A stretch of DNA of 64,000 nt from NCBI RefSeq assembly GCF_029675105.1, contig NZ_JAQQFV010000003.1, positions 310,001 through 374,000 of the forward strand. The letters run 5' to 3'. The notes below the pieces were generated by a model, which was given only the letters and a program-made list of their open reading frames with translations, was not told where the DNA came from and did not search any database. Position numbers and translations under genes: made by a program. The stretch is from Nocardia anocheti (lineage in GTDB: Bacteria > Actinomycetota > Actinomycetes > Mycobacteriales > Mycobacteriaceae). Shown piece by piece: positions 44,122 to 53,189 of the stretch (the stretch's first letter is position 1; the number at the start of each line of letters is the position of its first letter).

Positions 44122-44496
44122 TCACAACGAGACGAGCAGGCCCTCACACAGCTTGCGGTCGTCGTCCCCGGTCACGACATCGAACTCGTACTCACCCGCC
44201 CGCGCCATGAACTTCGCCGAAGAGGTCACGGGCTCGACACTCACCGGCAGACCATGCGTCCAGGCGAACCGCGGAATCCGCATCCGCGCCTGCGGATCGA
44301 ACTGATTGCGCACAGTGATCTCCAGCCGCACCGGCACCTCGCTCGAGAAAACGAGCAGATCCGTATCGCAACGCCCCAAGTCGTAGTTCAGCCGCACGGT
44401 CTCCACCGGCTCGCCGTCGAATGCGTCCGCCCGGGCCACCGGCGCCACCGAAAGGCAACTCGCGCAGAAGATCAGGCCAGCCAACAACCACCGCAT
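44122..44496 (-). CDS. Small secreted protein, possible cupredoxin-like fold
   Basis: The 124-residue product has a signal peptide (1-24, cleaved after ARA). The mature 100 residues are all-beta: VRLNYDLGRCDTDLLVFSS, VPVRLEITVRNQF, RIPRFAWTHG, and a final AGEYEFDVVTGDDDRKLCEGLLVSL. The pattern recalls cupredoxin-like exported domains, but the copper His/Cys/Met set is not clear; two Cys may form a disulfide. It is divergent from the ferric-reductase-like gene with a 211-bp promoter region between. Confidence 0.7.
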   Translation of the reverse strand: MRWLLAGLIFCASCLSVAPVARADAFDGEPVETVRLNYDLGRCDTDLLVFSSEVPVRLEITVRNQFDPQARMRIPRFAWTHGLPVSVEPVTSSAKFMARAGEYEFDVVTGDDDRKLCEGLLVSL

Positions 44497-44629
44497 GACC
44501 GGACTGTACCTCTCACCACCGGACACCCGGCTGCACACGAAGAGAAACCCCGACCGGTCACGGCTGCCATCCAGGGTTTCGATACCGGGGCGTCCGATCA
44601 GCACTGAAACTTCCGACTCGCAGCGAGTG

Positions 44630-44642
44630 CACCACGGTGGTG
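44630..44642. promoter_or_regulatory. Palindrome upstream of the ferric-reductase-like gene
   Basis: CACCAC-G-GTGGTG forms a short palindrome 65 bp upstream of the flavocytochrome start, in the divergent promoter region. It may be an operator. The assignment rests only on symmetry and position. Confidence 0.3.
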
Positions 44643-44707
44643 AATGGCGGATGTGTTCTGATGAAGTGTCGATCGACTTCGTCCGCCTGGAGCGAGGGAG
44701 TCCGTAA

Positions 44708-46024
44708 ATGGGGTTGGTTCTTCGCGGAGTCGGATGGGTCGGCCTGTATCTGGCCGCCGCCCTCGTCCCCTTGGTCTTCGCGGTGGTGGGGCCGGTCGCC
44801 GGTGGTCGTGGATTCCTCACTGAATTCTCGGTGGCCCTGGGATTCGTCGGTATGTCGATGCTGGGCCTGCAGTTCGCGCTCGTCGCCCGCTTCCAGGCCG
44901 TCGCCGCCCCGTTCGGGGAGGACGCACTCGTCCAATTCCACCGCCAGATCTCCTACGTCGCGCTCGCCTTCATCCTCGCCCACCCGGTACTCCTGCAGAT
45001 CGCGGGCACCGACATCATCGGCCTGCTCGACCTGCGGCACGCCCCATGGCGAGCCCGCTGCGCGATCACCGCGACCGTGCTGCTGCTGTGCATCGTCGCC
45101 ACCTCCGTCTGGCGCCGCCGGTTCAAGATCCGCTACGAGATCTGGCAGATCCTGCACGGTGCGCTCTCAGTGCTGGTCGTGGCTTTCGCGCTCGCGCACA
45201 TGGTGCTCGTCGGCTACTACCTCGACGCGCCGTGGAAGGTCGCGCTGTGGACCGTGATGACGGTCGCGCTGGTGGGATTGCTGGTGTGGGTGCGAGTCAT
45301 CGCTCCGCTGCGCCGGATACGACGCCCGTGGCAGGTCACCGCCAATACCGGCGAACGCGGACACGCCCAGACGCTGACGCTCACGCCGGTAGGGCATCCC
45401 GGCCTCCGCTTCGAACCCGGCCAGTTCGGCTGGCTGGTCGTGGACCGTTCACCGTTCGCGATCACCGCCCATCCGTTCTCGATCTCCTCCAGCGCCGAAG
45501 ACCCGGGACGGATCGAGATGACCATCAAGGAGCTGGGCGACTTCATCGCCACGATCCCCGCCGTGATGCCAGGCACCCGGGCCTATCTCGATGGCCCGCA
45601 CGGCGTCTTCACTCCCGACCGCAACGAAGGGCCCGGCTTCGTCCTCATCGCCGGTGGAGTGGGGATCACCCCGATGCGGTCGATCCTGCGAACCATGGCC
45701 GATCGCGCCGACCAGCGGCCCGTGACCCTGTTCTACGCCGTGCGCTCCCTGGCCGAGATGACGTTCGACACCGAGCTCGCGACGCTGGCCGACATCCTGA
45801 ATCTGACCGTGGTGACCGTCCCCGAACACCCGCCGGTGGACTGGGACGGCGAATCGGGATACCTCGATGAGGCCCTGCTACGACGACACCTACCGCCCCG
45901 CGGCCACCACCAGCAGTACTTCATCTGCGGACCCACTCCGATGGTCACCGCCGTCGAGGCCGCCCTGGCCCGCCTGAACGTGCCCGCCGACCGCGTACAC
46001 ACCGAACGGTTCACCTTCGTCTGA
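44708..46024 (+). CDS. Ferric-reductase-like transmembrane flavocytochrome
   Basis: The 438-residue product has an N-terminal membrane domain of about six helices (1-210) with paired His in QFHRQISYVALAFILAHP and WQILHGALSVLVVAFALAHM, the bis-heme ligand pattern. A FAD domain with HPFSISSS and an NAD(P) domain with IAGGVGITPM and FICGPTPMV follow. It resembles FRE/NOX-type reductases that move electrons from NAD(P)H through FAD and heme across the membrane, to ferric iron or oxygen. A 29-residue membrane protein follows 13 bp downstream. Confidence 0.9.
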   Translation: MGLVLRGVGWVGLYLAAALVPLVFAVVGPVAGGRGFLTEFSVALGFVGMSMLGLQFALVARFQAVAAPFGEDALVQFHRQISYVALAFILAHPVLLQIAGTDIIGLLDLRHAPWRARCAITATVLLLCIVATSVWRRRFKIRYEIWQILHGALSVLVVAFALAHMVLVGYYLDAPWKVALWTVMTVALVGLLVWVRVIAPLRRIRRPWQVTANTGERGHAQTLTLTPVGHPGLRFEPGQFGWLVVDRSPFAITAHPFSISSSAEDPGRIEMTIKELGDFIATIPAVMPGTRAYLDGPHGVFTPDRNEGPGFVLIAGGVGITPMRSILRTMADRADQRPVTLFYAVRSLAEMTFDTELATLADILNLTVVTVPEHPPVDWDGESGYLDEALLRRHLPPRGHHQQYFICGPTPMVTAVEAALARLNVPADRVHTERFTFV

Positions 46025-46037
46025 CATCGGAGTCCCC

Positions 46038-46127
46038 GTGCGCCACACCTACACAACCCGGGCCGTCTGGATCATCGCGGCCATTCTGCTACTCGCCTGC
46101 GCCTGGTTCGGACTCGCCCTGCGTTGA
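46038..46127 (+). CDS. 29-residue single-pass membrane protein
   Basis: A GTG at 46038, with CGGAG just upstream, opens a 29-codon frame ending TGA at 46125-46127. The product has a short polar N terminus (VRHTYTTRA), one membrane helix (VWIIAAILLLACAWFGLAL) and a final Arg. It lies 13 bp after the flavocytochrome gene in the same direction. Size and position suggest a small accessory subunit. It could also be a chance frame; the hydrophobicity and spacing argue for a gene. Confidence 0.5.
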   Translation: MRHTYTTRAVWIIAAILLLACAWFGLALR

Positions 46128-46330
46128 GCGCTCGCGTCGAGCACAGCCCCCAGCTTGGTCCCGGCACTGCATGGCACCTACTCGGCGCGTTCCTGAAGTC
46201 GCGGCGAGCCAGGATCTCACCTGCCGATGTGGGCGTGCGCTTCGGACTTTCGGCGGACCAGGCCGTTTGCCTCTGCAATTGCGAGGCCGTGATACTGGGC
46301 CGATGCGCGACTGTCAGACTGGCTGGATGA
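46125..46330 (+). pseudogene. Remnant of an XRE regulator gene, copy 1
   Basis: The frame here encodes LGAFLKSRRARISPADVG, the N-terminal start of MmyB-like XRE regulators, preceded by the same sequence (TGAGCGCTCGCGTCGAG onward) that precedes copy 2 at 48084. Relative to copy 2 it has lost about 55 bp in the middle and degenerates after VGVRFG. It runs into the ADP-ribosylglycohydrolase start. It is not a functional gene. Confidence 0.6.
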
Positions 46331-47220
46331 ACCCTGACGGACGGGCGCGAGCGCTGTCCTCGCTGCGGGGTTTGGCGGTAGGAGACGCGTTCGGGGCATG
46401 TTTCGACGACGCTATCAATCACGGCGCGTTGCGGTCGCGAACGCTGTTGCCCGGGCCATGGTTGTGGACCGACGATACGCAGATGGCGTGCTCGATCTTC
46501 GCTGTGCTCAGTGCCCACGGGCGAATCGATCAGGAGGTGCTGGCCCACTCCTTCGCTGAGCATTACGACATCTATCGCCGATACGGACCCGGCACAAGCC
46601 GGATACTGCGGCTCATGCGCCAAAAGGGTTATCACTGGCGCGAACTCGCTCAACAGGCGCGTGCGAGACAGGGTTCCTGGGGCAACGGTGCCTCCATGCG
46701 GGTGGCGCCGCTGGGTGCGTGGTTCGCCGACGACCTGGACCATGTCGTCGATGAGGCGACAGCTTCGGCAGTGGTCACTCATACCCACCCCGATGCTGTA
46801 GCCGGTGCGGTCGCGGTGGCTGTCGCTACTGCCTTGTTCTCGACGCAACCGCAGCTACGTCGCAGTCAATTTCTCGATACGGTGGCCGACCGAACCCCCG
46901 CCGGTCCGGTCCGGGACAAGATCAGCGATGCCCAGTACATCGGTGATTCCGACACTGCGGCTGCGGAATTGGGAGTCGGCCACGACACCTCAGCGCTCGA
47001 TACCGTCCCCTTCTGCCTCTGGGTCGCGGCTCACCACGGTCATGATTTCACCGACTCGTGCTGGACGGCCGCCTCGGCAGGCGGTGATAGTGACACCACC
47101 TGCGCGATCATCGGCGGAATCATCGGAGCTGGCCCCGTCATCGACAGCGTGCCGACAGAATGGCTCGCGCGCTGCGAGCCGCTACCCGAGTGGGCAACCG
47201 CCACCGCACCGCTCGCCTGA
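46327..47220 (+). CDS. ADP-ribosylglycohydrolase family protein
   Basis: The 297-residue product has the DraG/ARH fold marks: GLAVGDAFGACFDD at the N terminus, the metal-binding WTDDTQM near 45, GNGASMRVAPLG near 122, and the C-terminal metal motif SAGGDSDTTCAIIGG near 255. It probably removes ADP-ribose from a protein or nucleic-acid target. No ADP-ribosyltransferase is visible nearby. It lies between two truncated XRE copies, in a region that looks rearranged. Confidence 0.88.
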   Translation: MNPDGRARALSSLRGLAVGDAFGACFDDAINHGALRSRTLLPGPWLWTDDTQMACSIFAVLSAHGRIDQEVLAHSFAEHYDIYRRYGPGTSRILRLMRQKGYHWRELAQQARARQGSWGNGASMRVAPLGAWFADDLDHVVDEATASAVVTHTHPDAVAGAVAVAVATALFSTQPQLRRSQFLDTVADRTPAGPVRDKISDAQYIGDSDTAAAELGVGHDTSALDTVPFCLWVAAHHGHDFTDSCWTAASAGGDSDTTCAIIGGIIGAGPVIDSVPTEWLARCEPLPEWATATAPLA

Positions 47221-47272
47221 GAGTGCGCCGCAATGTCACCTACCGTACGACCAGCCCTGCGGTGGGAGTCGA

Positions 47273-47969
47273 TCAGTCGAAGTCCTGGCCGTCCAGCACC
47301 CAGGCGGTGCGCTGGGTGGGGTCTTCGATAGCCAGGTGGATGTACCAGATATCGTCGCTCCAGTCCAGCCAGGTCATGCAATGGGTTCGAGCAACGAAGT
47401 CGTTGATTTCGTCGACCTCGGTCGACCCTGACATCAAGTGCAGCAGTCGCCAAAGGCGCAGGCGCCCCTGGGATTCAGATGCCCGTCCGAAGGCACCTTC
47501 GCCACCCAGAAGACAGAGTAACGCGGAATAGGCGTCGGAGAAGTCGACCACCGCTGCTTCTGCCGTTCTTCCCATTCGTTGATCGTGAGCTGGTGGGCAA
47601 TGGCTTCCTCGGCTGTGCCGCGGACGACGGTGATCTGATCGATGATCGTCCCCTGCGTTTCCGAGCGGCCGAAGTCCGAGATGGAACTAACCAATATTCG
47701 GCTTCCTCCGGTGCGCAGTGCGACGGTATCTCCGCCGAAAGATCCTGTCCTGTCAGATCCTCCTCGCGTAGCGCGCGTGCATGGGCGACCCGTAGCCGAA
47801 GCCGAGGATCGCGCAGATGCCTCTCAGCTTCTGCCCAAGAATGATTCTGGGCGAACACGTCGCAAAGGTGCCGCTCCGACACCCACCAACGATCGTTCCG
47901 AGGTATGCACTCGAGGGCCTGCGCCGCGGCAACGGTCGACGCGCTGAGAACGGTGTTTCGAATCGTCAT
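47273..47969 (-). pseudogene. Frameshifted gene of unknown family
   Basis: Three minus-strand frames join into what looks like one protein of about 230 residues. The N-terminal part (47969 to about 47700) contains NDRWWVSERHLCDVFAQNHSW and ends near EEAEYWLV. The middle part (about 47700 to 47450) is in another frame with TIIDQITVVRGTAEEAIAHQ and YSVFWVAKVPSDGH. The end (about 47450 to 47273) is in a third frame with TWLDWSDDIWYIHLAIEDPT. All three segments have normal protein-like composition, and each breaks off abruptly in its own frame. Two frameshifts explain this. I do not recognise the family. Confidence 0.55.
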
Positions 47970-48166
47970 CGACTGTGTTCCTACCAACCAGCTTGACGGC
48001 GCAGCAACCTCGACGGATCGACACGGCCGAGCACGCTGACGTGCCGCCTACCGCCAACCGGCTCGCCGCTCCGAGACTGGCAATGAGCGCTCGCGTCGAG
48101 CGCAGCCCCCAGCCTGGTACCAGCACCACCTGGCACCCGCGGGGCACATCGACGAGGATCGACAAA

Positions 48167-48370
48167 ATGACTGATGTGGTCGATCTGCGTACCGCGCGTA
48201 CCGAGCGCCGGGCCCAGCTCGGCGCGTTCCTGAAGTCCCCGCGAGCCAGGATCTCGCCCGCCGATGTGGGTTTGCGGCCGGGTACGCGGCGGCGCACGCC
48301 CGGCCTGCGCCGTGAGGAGGTCGCACAGCTGTCGGGGGTGACATTTCGGTTACGCATTCCTTGCCGGTGA
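48167..48370 (+). pseudogene. Truncated XRE (MmyB-like) regulator gene, copy 2
   Basis: The 67-codon frame encodes the first 50 residues of an MmyB-like regulator: RRAQLGAFLKSPRARISPADVG, then GTRRRTPGLRREEVAQLSGVT. After LSGVT the homology stops and the frame ends in unrelated sequence (FRLRIPCR). Intact family members have about 280 residues. The segment and its upstream region (from 48084) are a duplicate of 46125 onward. Confidence 0.7.
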
Positions 48371-48633
48371 CGGCGCGCCCTGCACGTTCCACAGCCATTC
48401 TGTGCCGGTCGATGCCTTGGTCCTGGTCGGCTGCCGTCGTTGGACTGACCGATCGCGCCGCCATCCGCCCAGCGCAGACTTCAACGGATGGCGGGTAGGT
48501 GTAGGACTGCGCGGGCAGCGTTTGGACACGAGCGGACCTGAGCTCGTTGCAGATGCATCCGGCGTCTCGATAGCATGTCAGCCGAACGGGTGCGGCGACG
48601 TCGTGGTGAATTTCGATGGGGGTGAGTACGTCT

Positions 48634-48945
48634 ATGGGGGACATGCTGAAGGCTGATCTCGATGAGATCAGGTCGCTCGGGACACAGTTGGGTGTGAAGG
48701 CGAGTGCGATCACCCAGATCGCCGCGCCAGCAAAGACCAGCATCGAAGCGGTCGTGATGCCCGACGCCGGGATCGAAGACCTGTTGGGCAGAATTACCGC
48801 GAAGCTGGAAACCACCCTGTCCAAGCACAGCACCGCCGTACAGGCGATGGCCGACGGCGCCGCGACCGCCGCGGCGACCTACGAGGATGTCGAGGATGTC
48901 TTCCGCGCGCAGCTGACCTCGCTGACCGAAGGACTCTCGCAGTGA
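48634..48945 (+). CDS. EspC/DUF2580-like small type VII secretion protein
   Basis: The 103-residue product is almost entirely helical, with LKADLDEIRSLGTQLGVKASAI in the first helix and TAVQAMADGAATAAATYEDVEDVFRAQL in the second. It fits the small ESX-secreted EspC/DUF2580 group, which act as partners of larger substrates. The ATG at 48634 behind GGGGGTGAG is preferred over starts at 48616 and 48643. Its TGA overlaps the GTG of the 867-residue gene by 4 bp, so the two are coupled. Confidence 0.75.
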   Translation: MGDMLKADLDEIRSLGTQLGVKASAITQIAAPAKTSIEAVVMPDAGIEDLLGRITAKLETTLSKHSTAVQAMADGAATAAATYEDVEDVFRAQLTSLTEGLSQ

Positions 48946-51545
48946 CGACGCCGACGATTCCGCAGGTCGAGTCCTGGAAGCCACAAACACTCATCGCGGC
49001 GGGTCAGGCGATCATCAAGGCCGGAACAGACCTTACCGACCGGATGGCCGAAGTCGATCTCGCGGTGGACAAGAGCGCGGTGAACTGGCAGGGCGATGCC
49101 AGCGCGGCTGCCTCGATGCGCGCTGTATCGGAATTGCTCACGGCCTCCCAATCGAAACGCGCCACCGCCACCATCGGGGATGCGATGGTGGCGCAAGGTG
49201 GGACGATCGATGGCTACCGGTCGGCGGTGCTCAATACCCGTGATGCCGCTGTCAATGTCCACGGGATGACCGTCGCCCCGGACGGGACCGTCACCGCGCC
49301 GACCGTTCCCGGTGACGACACCGACGCGACGCGGTCGATTCTGCAAGGACAACTCGATCGTCAGGCCGCAGATTTCCAGACCAGCTTGAAGGAGAACCTG
49401 GCGCACTTGGGGACCTCGCTGACCGCGTTGCGGTTCACGGCCGCGCTCGGCTTGACCGACCTCGACCAACACGGCGGACCTGGTGGCGCGACCGTCGGAG
49501 CCCCCACCTTGTCGGGTGCGGGCGGCAAGGCGCTCGGTACGCAGATCCAGGAGGCTGTAGACAAGGGCGAACCGATTCCGACGGAGGTCCTCGACCAGCT
49601 CACCGAGGATCTGAAAGCCACCGGTATTCCGCCGTCGCAGCTTCAGGCCTACCTGAATGGCGAGCCCACCACCATCCCCGCTGGGACCCAGCAGTATCTG
49701 AAAGAGCTGTACAGCGCTGCAGGTGCTGATGGTTTCACCGCCGCCAGCCAGCAGTTGCAGGCTCAGGGTCCGGCGGGTCAGCAAGCGGCGTCGTCGCTGG
49801 CGAACGGTGTGCTGGTGATATCGAACGAGAAGGTCGGGACCGGGCGTGGCAGCGACGGAAAGCTCACTGGCGGGGGGAGCTATGAGAACTTGCCGCAAGA
49901 CATGCGTGATCTCATCTCCACCCGTGTCGCACCCAACGGGATGGCGCCCGATGCCAACACAACGATGTATCCCGGCGACAGCACGATCGTGGGAAACCAC
50001 AAGGAGTTCGTCACCGATCAGAAAGACTTCCTCCAGGCGCTGTCGCAAGCAGAGCCTGGCAATGAGCCGGGGACCAAGATGTCCACTGAGCTGATTCGAC
50101 AGGGAATGCACACCGCGTGGGTCGAAGATCACGGAGGCGGTCTCCCCTTCAGCGACTCACCCTCGGACGACCCCAAGCATGTCGAGCCGCTGGAGCAGGC
50201 GATCGCGCTCGGATCGCGCAACACCGACGGCGTCCACGCGATCCTTACCGGAAGCGAAAACCCCGATATCCTCGGCGCTGGCTACAATCCCGATACCGCG
50301 GTGCTGCCGTTGCTGCAACGCGACGACGGGACCGCGATGGGGTCGCTTACCGACTGGATTTCGCGTGACGCGCATGTCACCGCAGCACCGGATAGCCCGG
50401 ACTACCAGGGCCAAAAGGAGGCCGCTACCCAGGCGGGTGAAGCGGCTCGTGGGCTCGCGGAGATCATGTCCACCGAGAAGTCCGCCGACGGCACGAACAA
50501 CTACACGACCCTGCTCTCCGGGGACGGCAAGATCGGTGACGGTACCGCCGACCAGGTCGCCGAAGCACTCGCGCCCTACGTCGGCAACATGGTCGGCATG
50601 CCCAGCGGTCATCCTGGCGATATCACCGACACGATGGGCTTCGGCCCCGACTTCGGCGGCAAGGACAACGACACCGGTGGCCCGATCGGGCCATTGCGGG
50701 TCTTTAGCATCCTCGACTCCGACGAGGGAGCGAGCACGATCATCAACGGCACCGCCCTGGCCGAATCGCAACGCATGGACCGGCTCTTCGCGCTCGAGGA
50801 AGCCAACGGTGACGGCAACCCGAACAACGCCAAGTACAGCAGCCGCCTGCAATGGCTGGTCAATCAGGGACTCGATGTCCAGTCCGCCCAGGAAACCCAG
50901 AACGGGGTCGATGCCAGCGCGTCCGAGGCGAGCCGCAACGCCAAGTGGAACACCGCATGGACCGCGTCGCAGATCGTCGCGGGCGGTATGGGTCCGGGCG
51001 GAATCGGGGTCGCGGCGGGGTCGGAATTCCTCAAGCCGTTTGTTCTGTCGGCTGATTCACCGAGCACCCCAGAGCAGTCACCGCTGAAACTCGACACCAC
51101 CAAGTTCGACTTCGACTACAACCCCGGCGACAAGGACGCGACCTACCGGCCCACCAGTTGGGGCGGCAGCGAGCACCGCGAATACACGATGCTGCGCACA
51201 CTCGCCGAAGCCGGGAAAATCGATATGAACCAAGTCCCCGATATCTACAAGAACGAAAACGGCGAGTTCAAACCGTATTCCCAATATCGCCAGGACTACA
51301 CCAACGGATCCACCGTCGAGCAAGACAGCGCCGAGGTCGGCCCCAACGGCCGCAAGGGCCTCCTCCAACAGGCGGGCATCAATCCCGACTCTCTGCAGGA
51401 TTACACCGCCCAAGCATCGCCCGGCGGGTCCGAGTACCAGGCACTGAACTCGACGATTCAAGGCGGCGACAAAATGCCACGCCAAGAATGGCTCGAATGG
51501 CTCGCCGGAGAGCGATCGGCGAACTCCGGGAAGAACACATGGTGA
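48942..51545 (+). CDS. Large predicted type VII substrate (867 residues)
   Basis: The protein has no signal peptide. Residues 1-100 form a helical WXG100/LXG-like hairpin (AGQAIIKAGTDLTDRM, VNWQGDASAAASMRAVSELL). A helical linker to about 230 follows, then a long Gly- and Asp-rich body with EQAIALGSRNTDGVHAIL, a Gly-rich stretch around 680-700 (AGGMGPGGIGVAAG), and an ordered C-terminal part (about 720-860). The N terminus and the EspC-like partner suggest type VII export. No known toxin motif is visible at the C terminus. The next gene starts inside its stop codon region, which fits an effector/cognate-protein arrangement. Confidence 0.72.
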   Translation: MTTPTIPQVESWKPQTLIAAGQAIIKAGTDLTDRMAEVDLAVDKSAVNWQGDASAAASMRAVSELLTASQSKRATATIGDAMVAQGGTIDGYRSAVLNTRDAAVNVHGMTVAPDGTVTAPTVPGDDTDATRSILQGQLDRQAADFQTSLKENLAHLGTSLTALRFTAALGLTDLDQHGGPGGATVGAPTLSGAGGKALGTQIQEAVDKGEPIPTEVLDQLTEDLKATGIPPSQLQAYLNGEPTTIPAGTQQYLKELYSAAGADGFTAASQQLQAQGPAGQQAASSLANGVLVISNEKVGTGRGSDGKLTGGGSYENLPQDMRDLISTRVAPNGMAPDANTTMYPGDSTIVGNHKEFVTDQKDFLQALSQAEPGNEPGTKMSTELIRQGMHTAWVEDHGGGLPFSDSPSDDPKHVEPLEQAIALGSRNTDGVHAILTGSENPDILGAGYNPDTAVLPLLQRDDGTAMGSLTDWISRDAHVTAAPDSPDYQGQKEAATQAGEAARGLAEIMSTEKSADGTNNYTTLLSGDGKIGDGTADQVAEALAPYVGNMVGMPSGHPGDITDTMGFGPDFGGKDNDTGGPIGPLRVFSILDSDEGASTIINGTALAESQRMDRLFALEEANGDGNPNNAKYSSRLQWLVNQGLDVQSAQETQNGVDASASEASRNAKWNTAWTASQIVAGGMGPGGIGVAAGSEFLKPFVLSADSPSTPEQSPLKLDTTKFDFDYNPGDKDATYRPTSWGGSEHREYTMLRTLAEAGKIDMNQVPDIYKNENGEFKPYSQYRQDYTNGSTVEQDSAEVGPNGRKGLLQQAGINPDSLQDYTAQASPGGSEYQALNSTIQGGDKMPRQEWLEWLAGERSANSGKNTW

Positions 51546-52333
51546 CCACCAGAACCCGCTGCCCCGGTATCGCCACCTACGCACTCGCCGCGCTACTCAC
51601 CCTGGTCAGCGCTTGCACCCCGGCCAGCGAACCCGAGCATGCCTCTGGCCCGTACCGCCCGCCCGAGGAGGTCCGCAACGCGACTGTGGTGTGGTCCGCG
51701 GCACCGGGAGTCGACTTGTCCTCCACCGAAGCACGGCTGGTCCGCGCCACGAGCGAGTCCGAAATTATCGGTAAGGCCGTAGGCTTCGACGCGACATACC
51801 CAGGATTCGTGGACGCTCTGAACGGTCGACAGAATCGCAGATACGAATCATCTGACAACCGCGGAAAAATCTCGGGAACTCTCTATCAACATATTCTAGA
51901 ATTCGACCGCAGCGTGGTAAATTCGGGGTTCATGGCGAAAACCTGCACATTGGATTCGGCAATTTCCCGTCTCGTCGGCGGAAAGTGGGTTCCCACTGGA
52001 ATTGGTACCGCTTCGGTGACGTACATGTTCACCGATACGGTTGGCAGGATGGATGGATACGATTTAAAGAACTATCCGCTGGAGACAGGGGCAGATCGAT
52101 TCCATTGGCAGGCGCCCAGCGAGAATGTGTTCGGCTGGTGGCGAGCCTACCTTTACGACTATAAGGGACTGAGCAAGTATTACGGGGTGAACGCCGAGAT
52201 CGATTCGTGTGTCGCTTGGGCTCGAACTATCGATCCCGACGTTGCGTTGGACCACCCACCAACCGACTACGCCCGCGATATCCGCCCTCCTGCTCAACCG
52301 GTGTATCCGGGTTGGCCGGACCCGGCCCGATGA
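51539..52333 (+). CDS. Lipoprotein, first of a tandem pair
   Basis: The 264-residue product has a lipoprotein signal with lipobox VSAC (Cys about 26). The mature part begins YRPPEEVRNATVVWSAAPGVDLSSTEA and contains KWVPTGIGTASVTYMF, HWQAPSENVFGWW and two Cys (KTCTLD, DSCVAW) that may pair. I do not recognise the family. The ATG overlaps the stop of the large substrate gene by 7 bp. The following gene is a close paralogue of equal length. Confidence 0.78.
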   Translation: MVTTRTRCPGIATYALAALLTLVSACTPASEPEHASGPYRPPEEVRNATVVWSAAPGVDLSSTEARLVRATSESEIIGKAVGFDATYPGFVDALNGRQNRRYESSDNRGKISGTLYQHILEFDRSVVNSGFMAKTCTLDSAISRLVGGKWVPTGIGTASVTYMFTDTVGRMDGYDLKNYPLETGADRFHWQAPSENVFGWWRAYLYDYKGLSKYYGVNAEIDSCVAWARTIDPDVALDHPPTDYARDIRPPAQPVYPGWPDPAR

Positions 52334-52367
52334 CGACAACCCGACCCGCGAACTCCGGGAAGAACAC

Positions 52368-53162
52368 ATGGTGACCACCAGAATCCGCCGCGCCCGTCGC
52401 GGAGTCTACGCACTCGCCGCGCTACTCGCACTGGTAAGTGCCTGCACACCGCCCAGCGAGCCCGAGTCGACCACCAACCCCTACCGCCCGCCCGCCGAAG
52501 TCCACGACGCGACCGTGGTGTGGTCCGCCGCGCCACGAATCGACTTATCCTCCACCGAGGCGAGACTGGTCCGTGCCACCAGCGAATCCCGCATTATCAG
52601 CGCGGCGGCCGGTTTCGGCGCGACATACCCGGGATTCGCGGACGCCCTGGACAGTGCACAGCGTCCGAGATTAGAAACAACACATAATCGTGGCAAAATC
52701 GCCGGAACCCTCTATCAACATATTCTGGAGATTGACACCCGAGACACACCTTCGGGATTCATCGCGCATACCTGCACGGTGGACACGGGCATTTCCCGCC
52801 TTGTCGACGGAAAGTGGGTTCCCACCTGGATCGGTACCGCCTTGGTCTCATACAAGTTCACCCATGCGGCTGGCCGCATGGGCGAATATGAATCGAAGAC
52901 CTACCCATTGGATATCGGGTCCGACAGATTACATTGGCAGGCACCCAGCGAGAATGTGTTCGGCTCGTGGACTGCCCGGTTCGACAACTACATGGAGCTG
53001 AGTGAATTTTACGATGTGACGACCGAGGTTGAACCGTGCGTCGCCTGGGCTCGAACTATTGATCCCGATGTTGCTTTGGACCACCCACCTAACGACTACG
53101 TCCGTGACGCGCCCCCGCCGGTGCAGCCGGTGTATCCGGGTTGGCCTGACCCGGCCCGCTGA
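52368..53162 (+). CDS. Lipoprotein, second of a tandem pair
   Basis: The product also has 264 residues and shares most of its sequence with the preceding one, including lipobox VSAC, the VVWSAAP..DLSSTEARLVRATSES segment, HWQAPSENVFG and the C-terminal DPDVALDHPP..YVRD..PPVQPVYPGW. Differences are spread along the mature part. The duplication unit is about 829 bp and includes the sequence just before the start codon, so the copy carries the tail of the upstream gene as its leader. Confidence 0.78.
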   Translation: MVTTRIRRARRGVYALAALLALVSACTPPSEPESTTNPYRPPAEVHDATVVWSAAPRIDLSSTEARLVRATSESRIISAAAGFGATYPGFADALDSAQRPRLETTHNRGKIAGTLYQHILEIDTRDTPSGFIAHTCTVDTGISRLVDGKWVPTWIGTALVSYKFTHAAGRMGEYESKTYPLDIGSDRLHWQAPSENVFGSWTARFDNYMELSEFYDVTTEVEPCVAWARTIDPDVALDHPPNDYVRDAPPPVQPVYPGWPDPAR

Positions 53163-53189
53163 AGACGCCCGTGACAGAATCGAGCCGCG

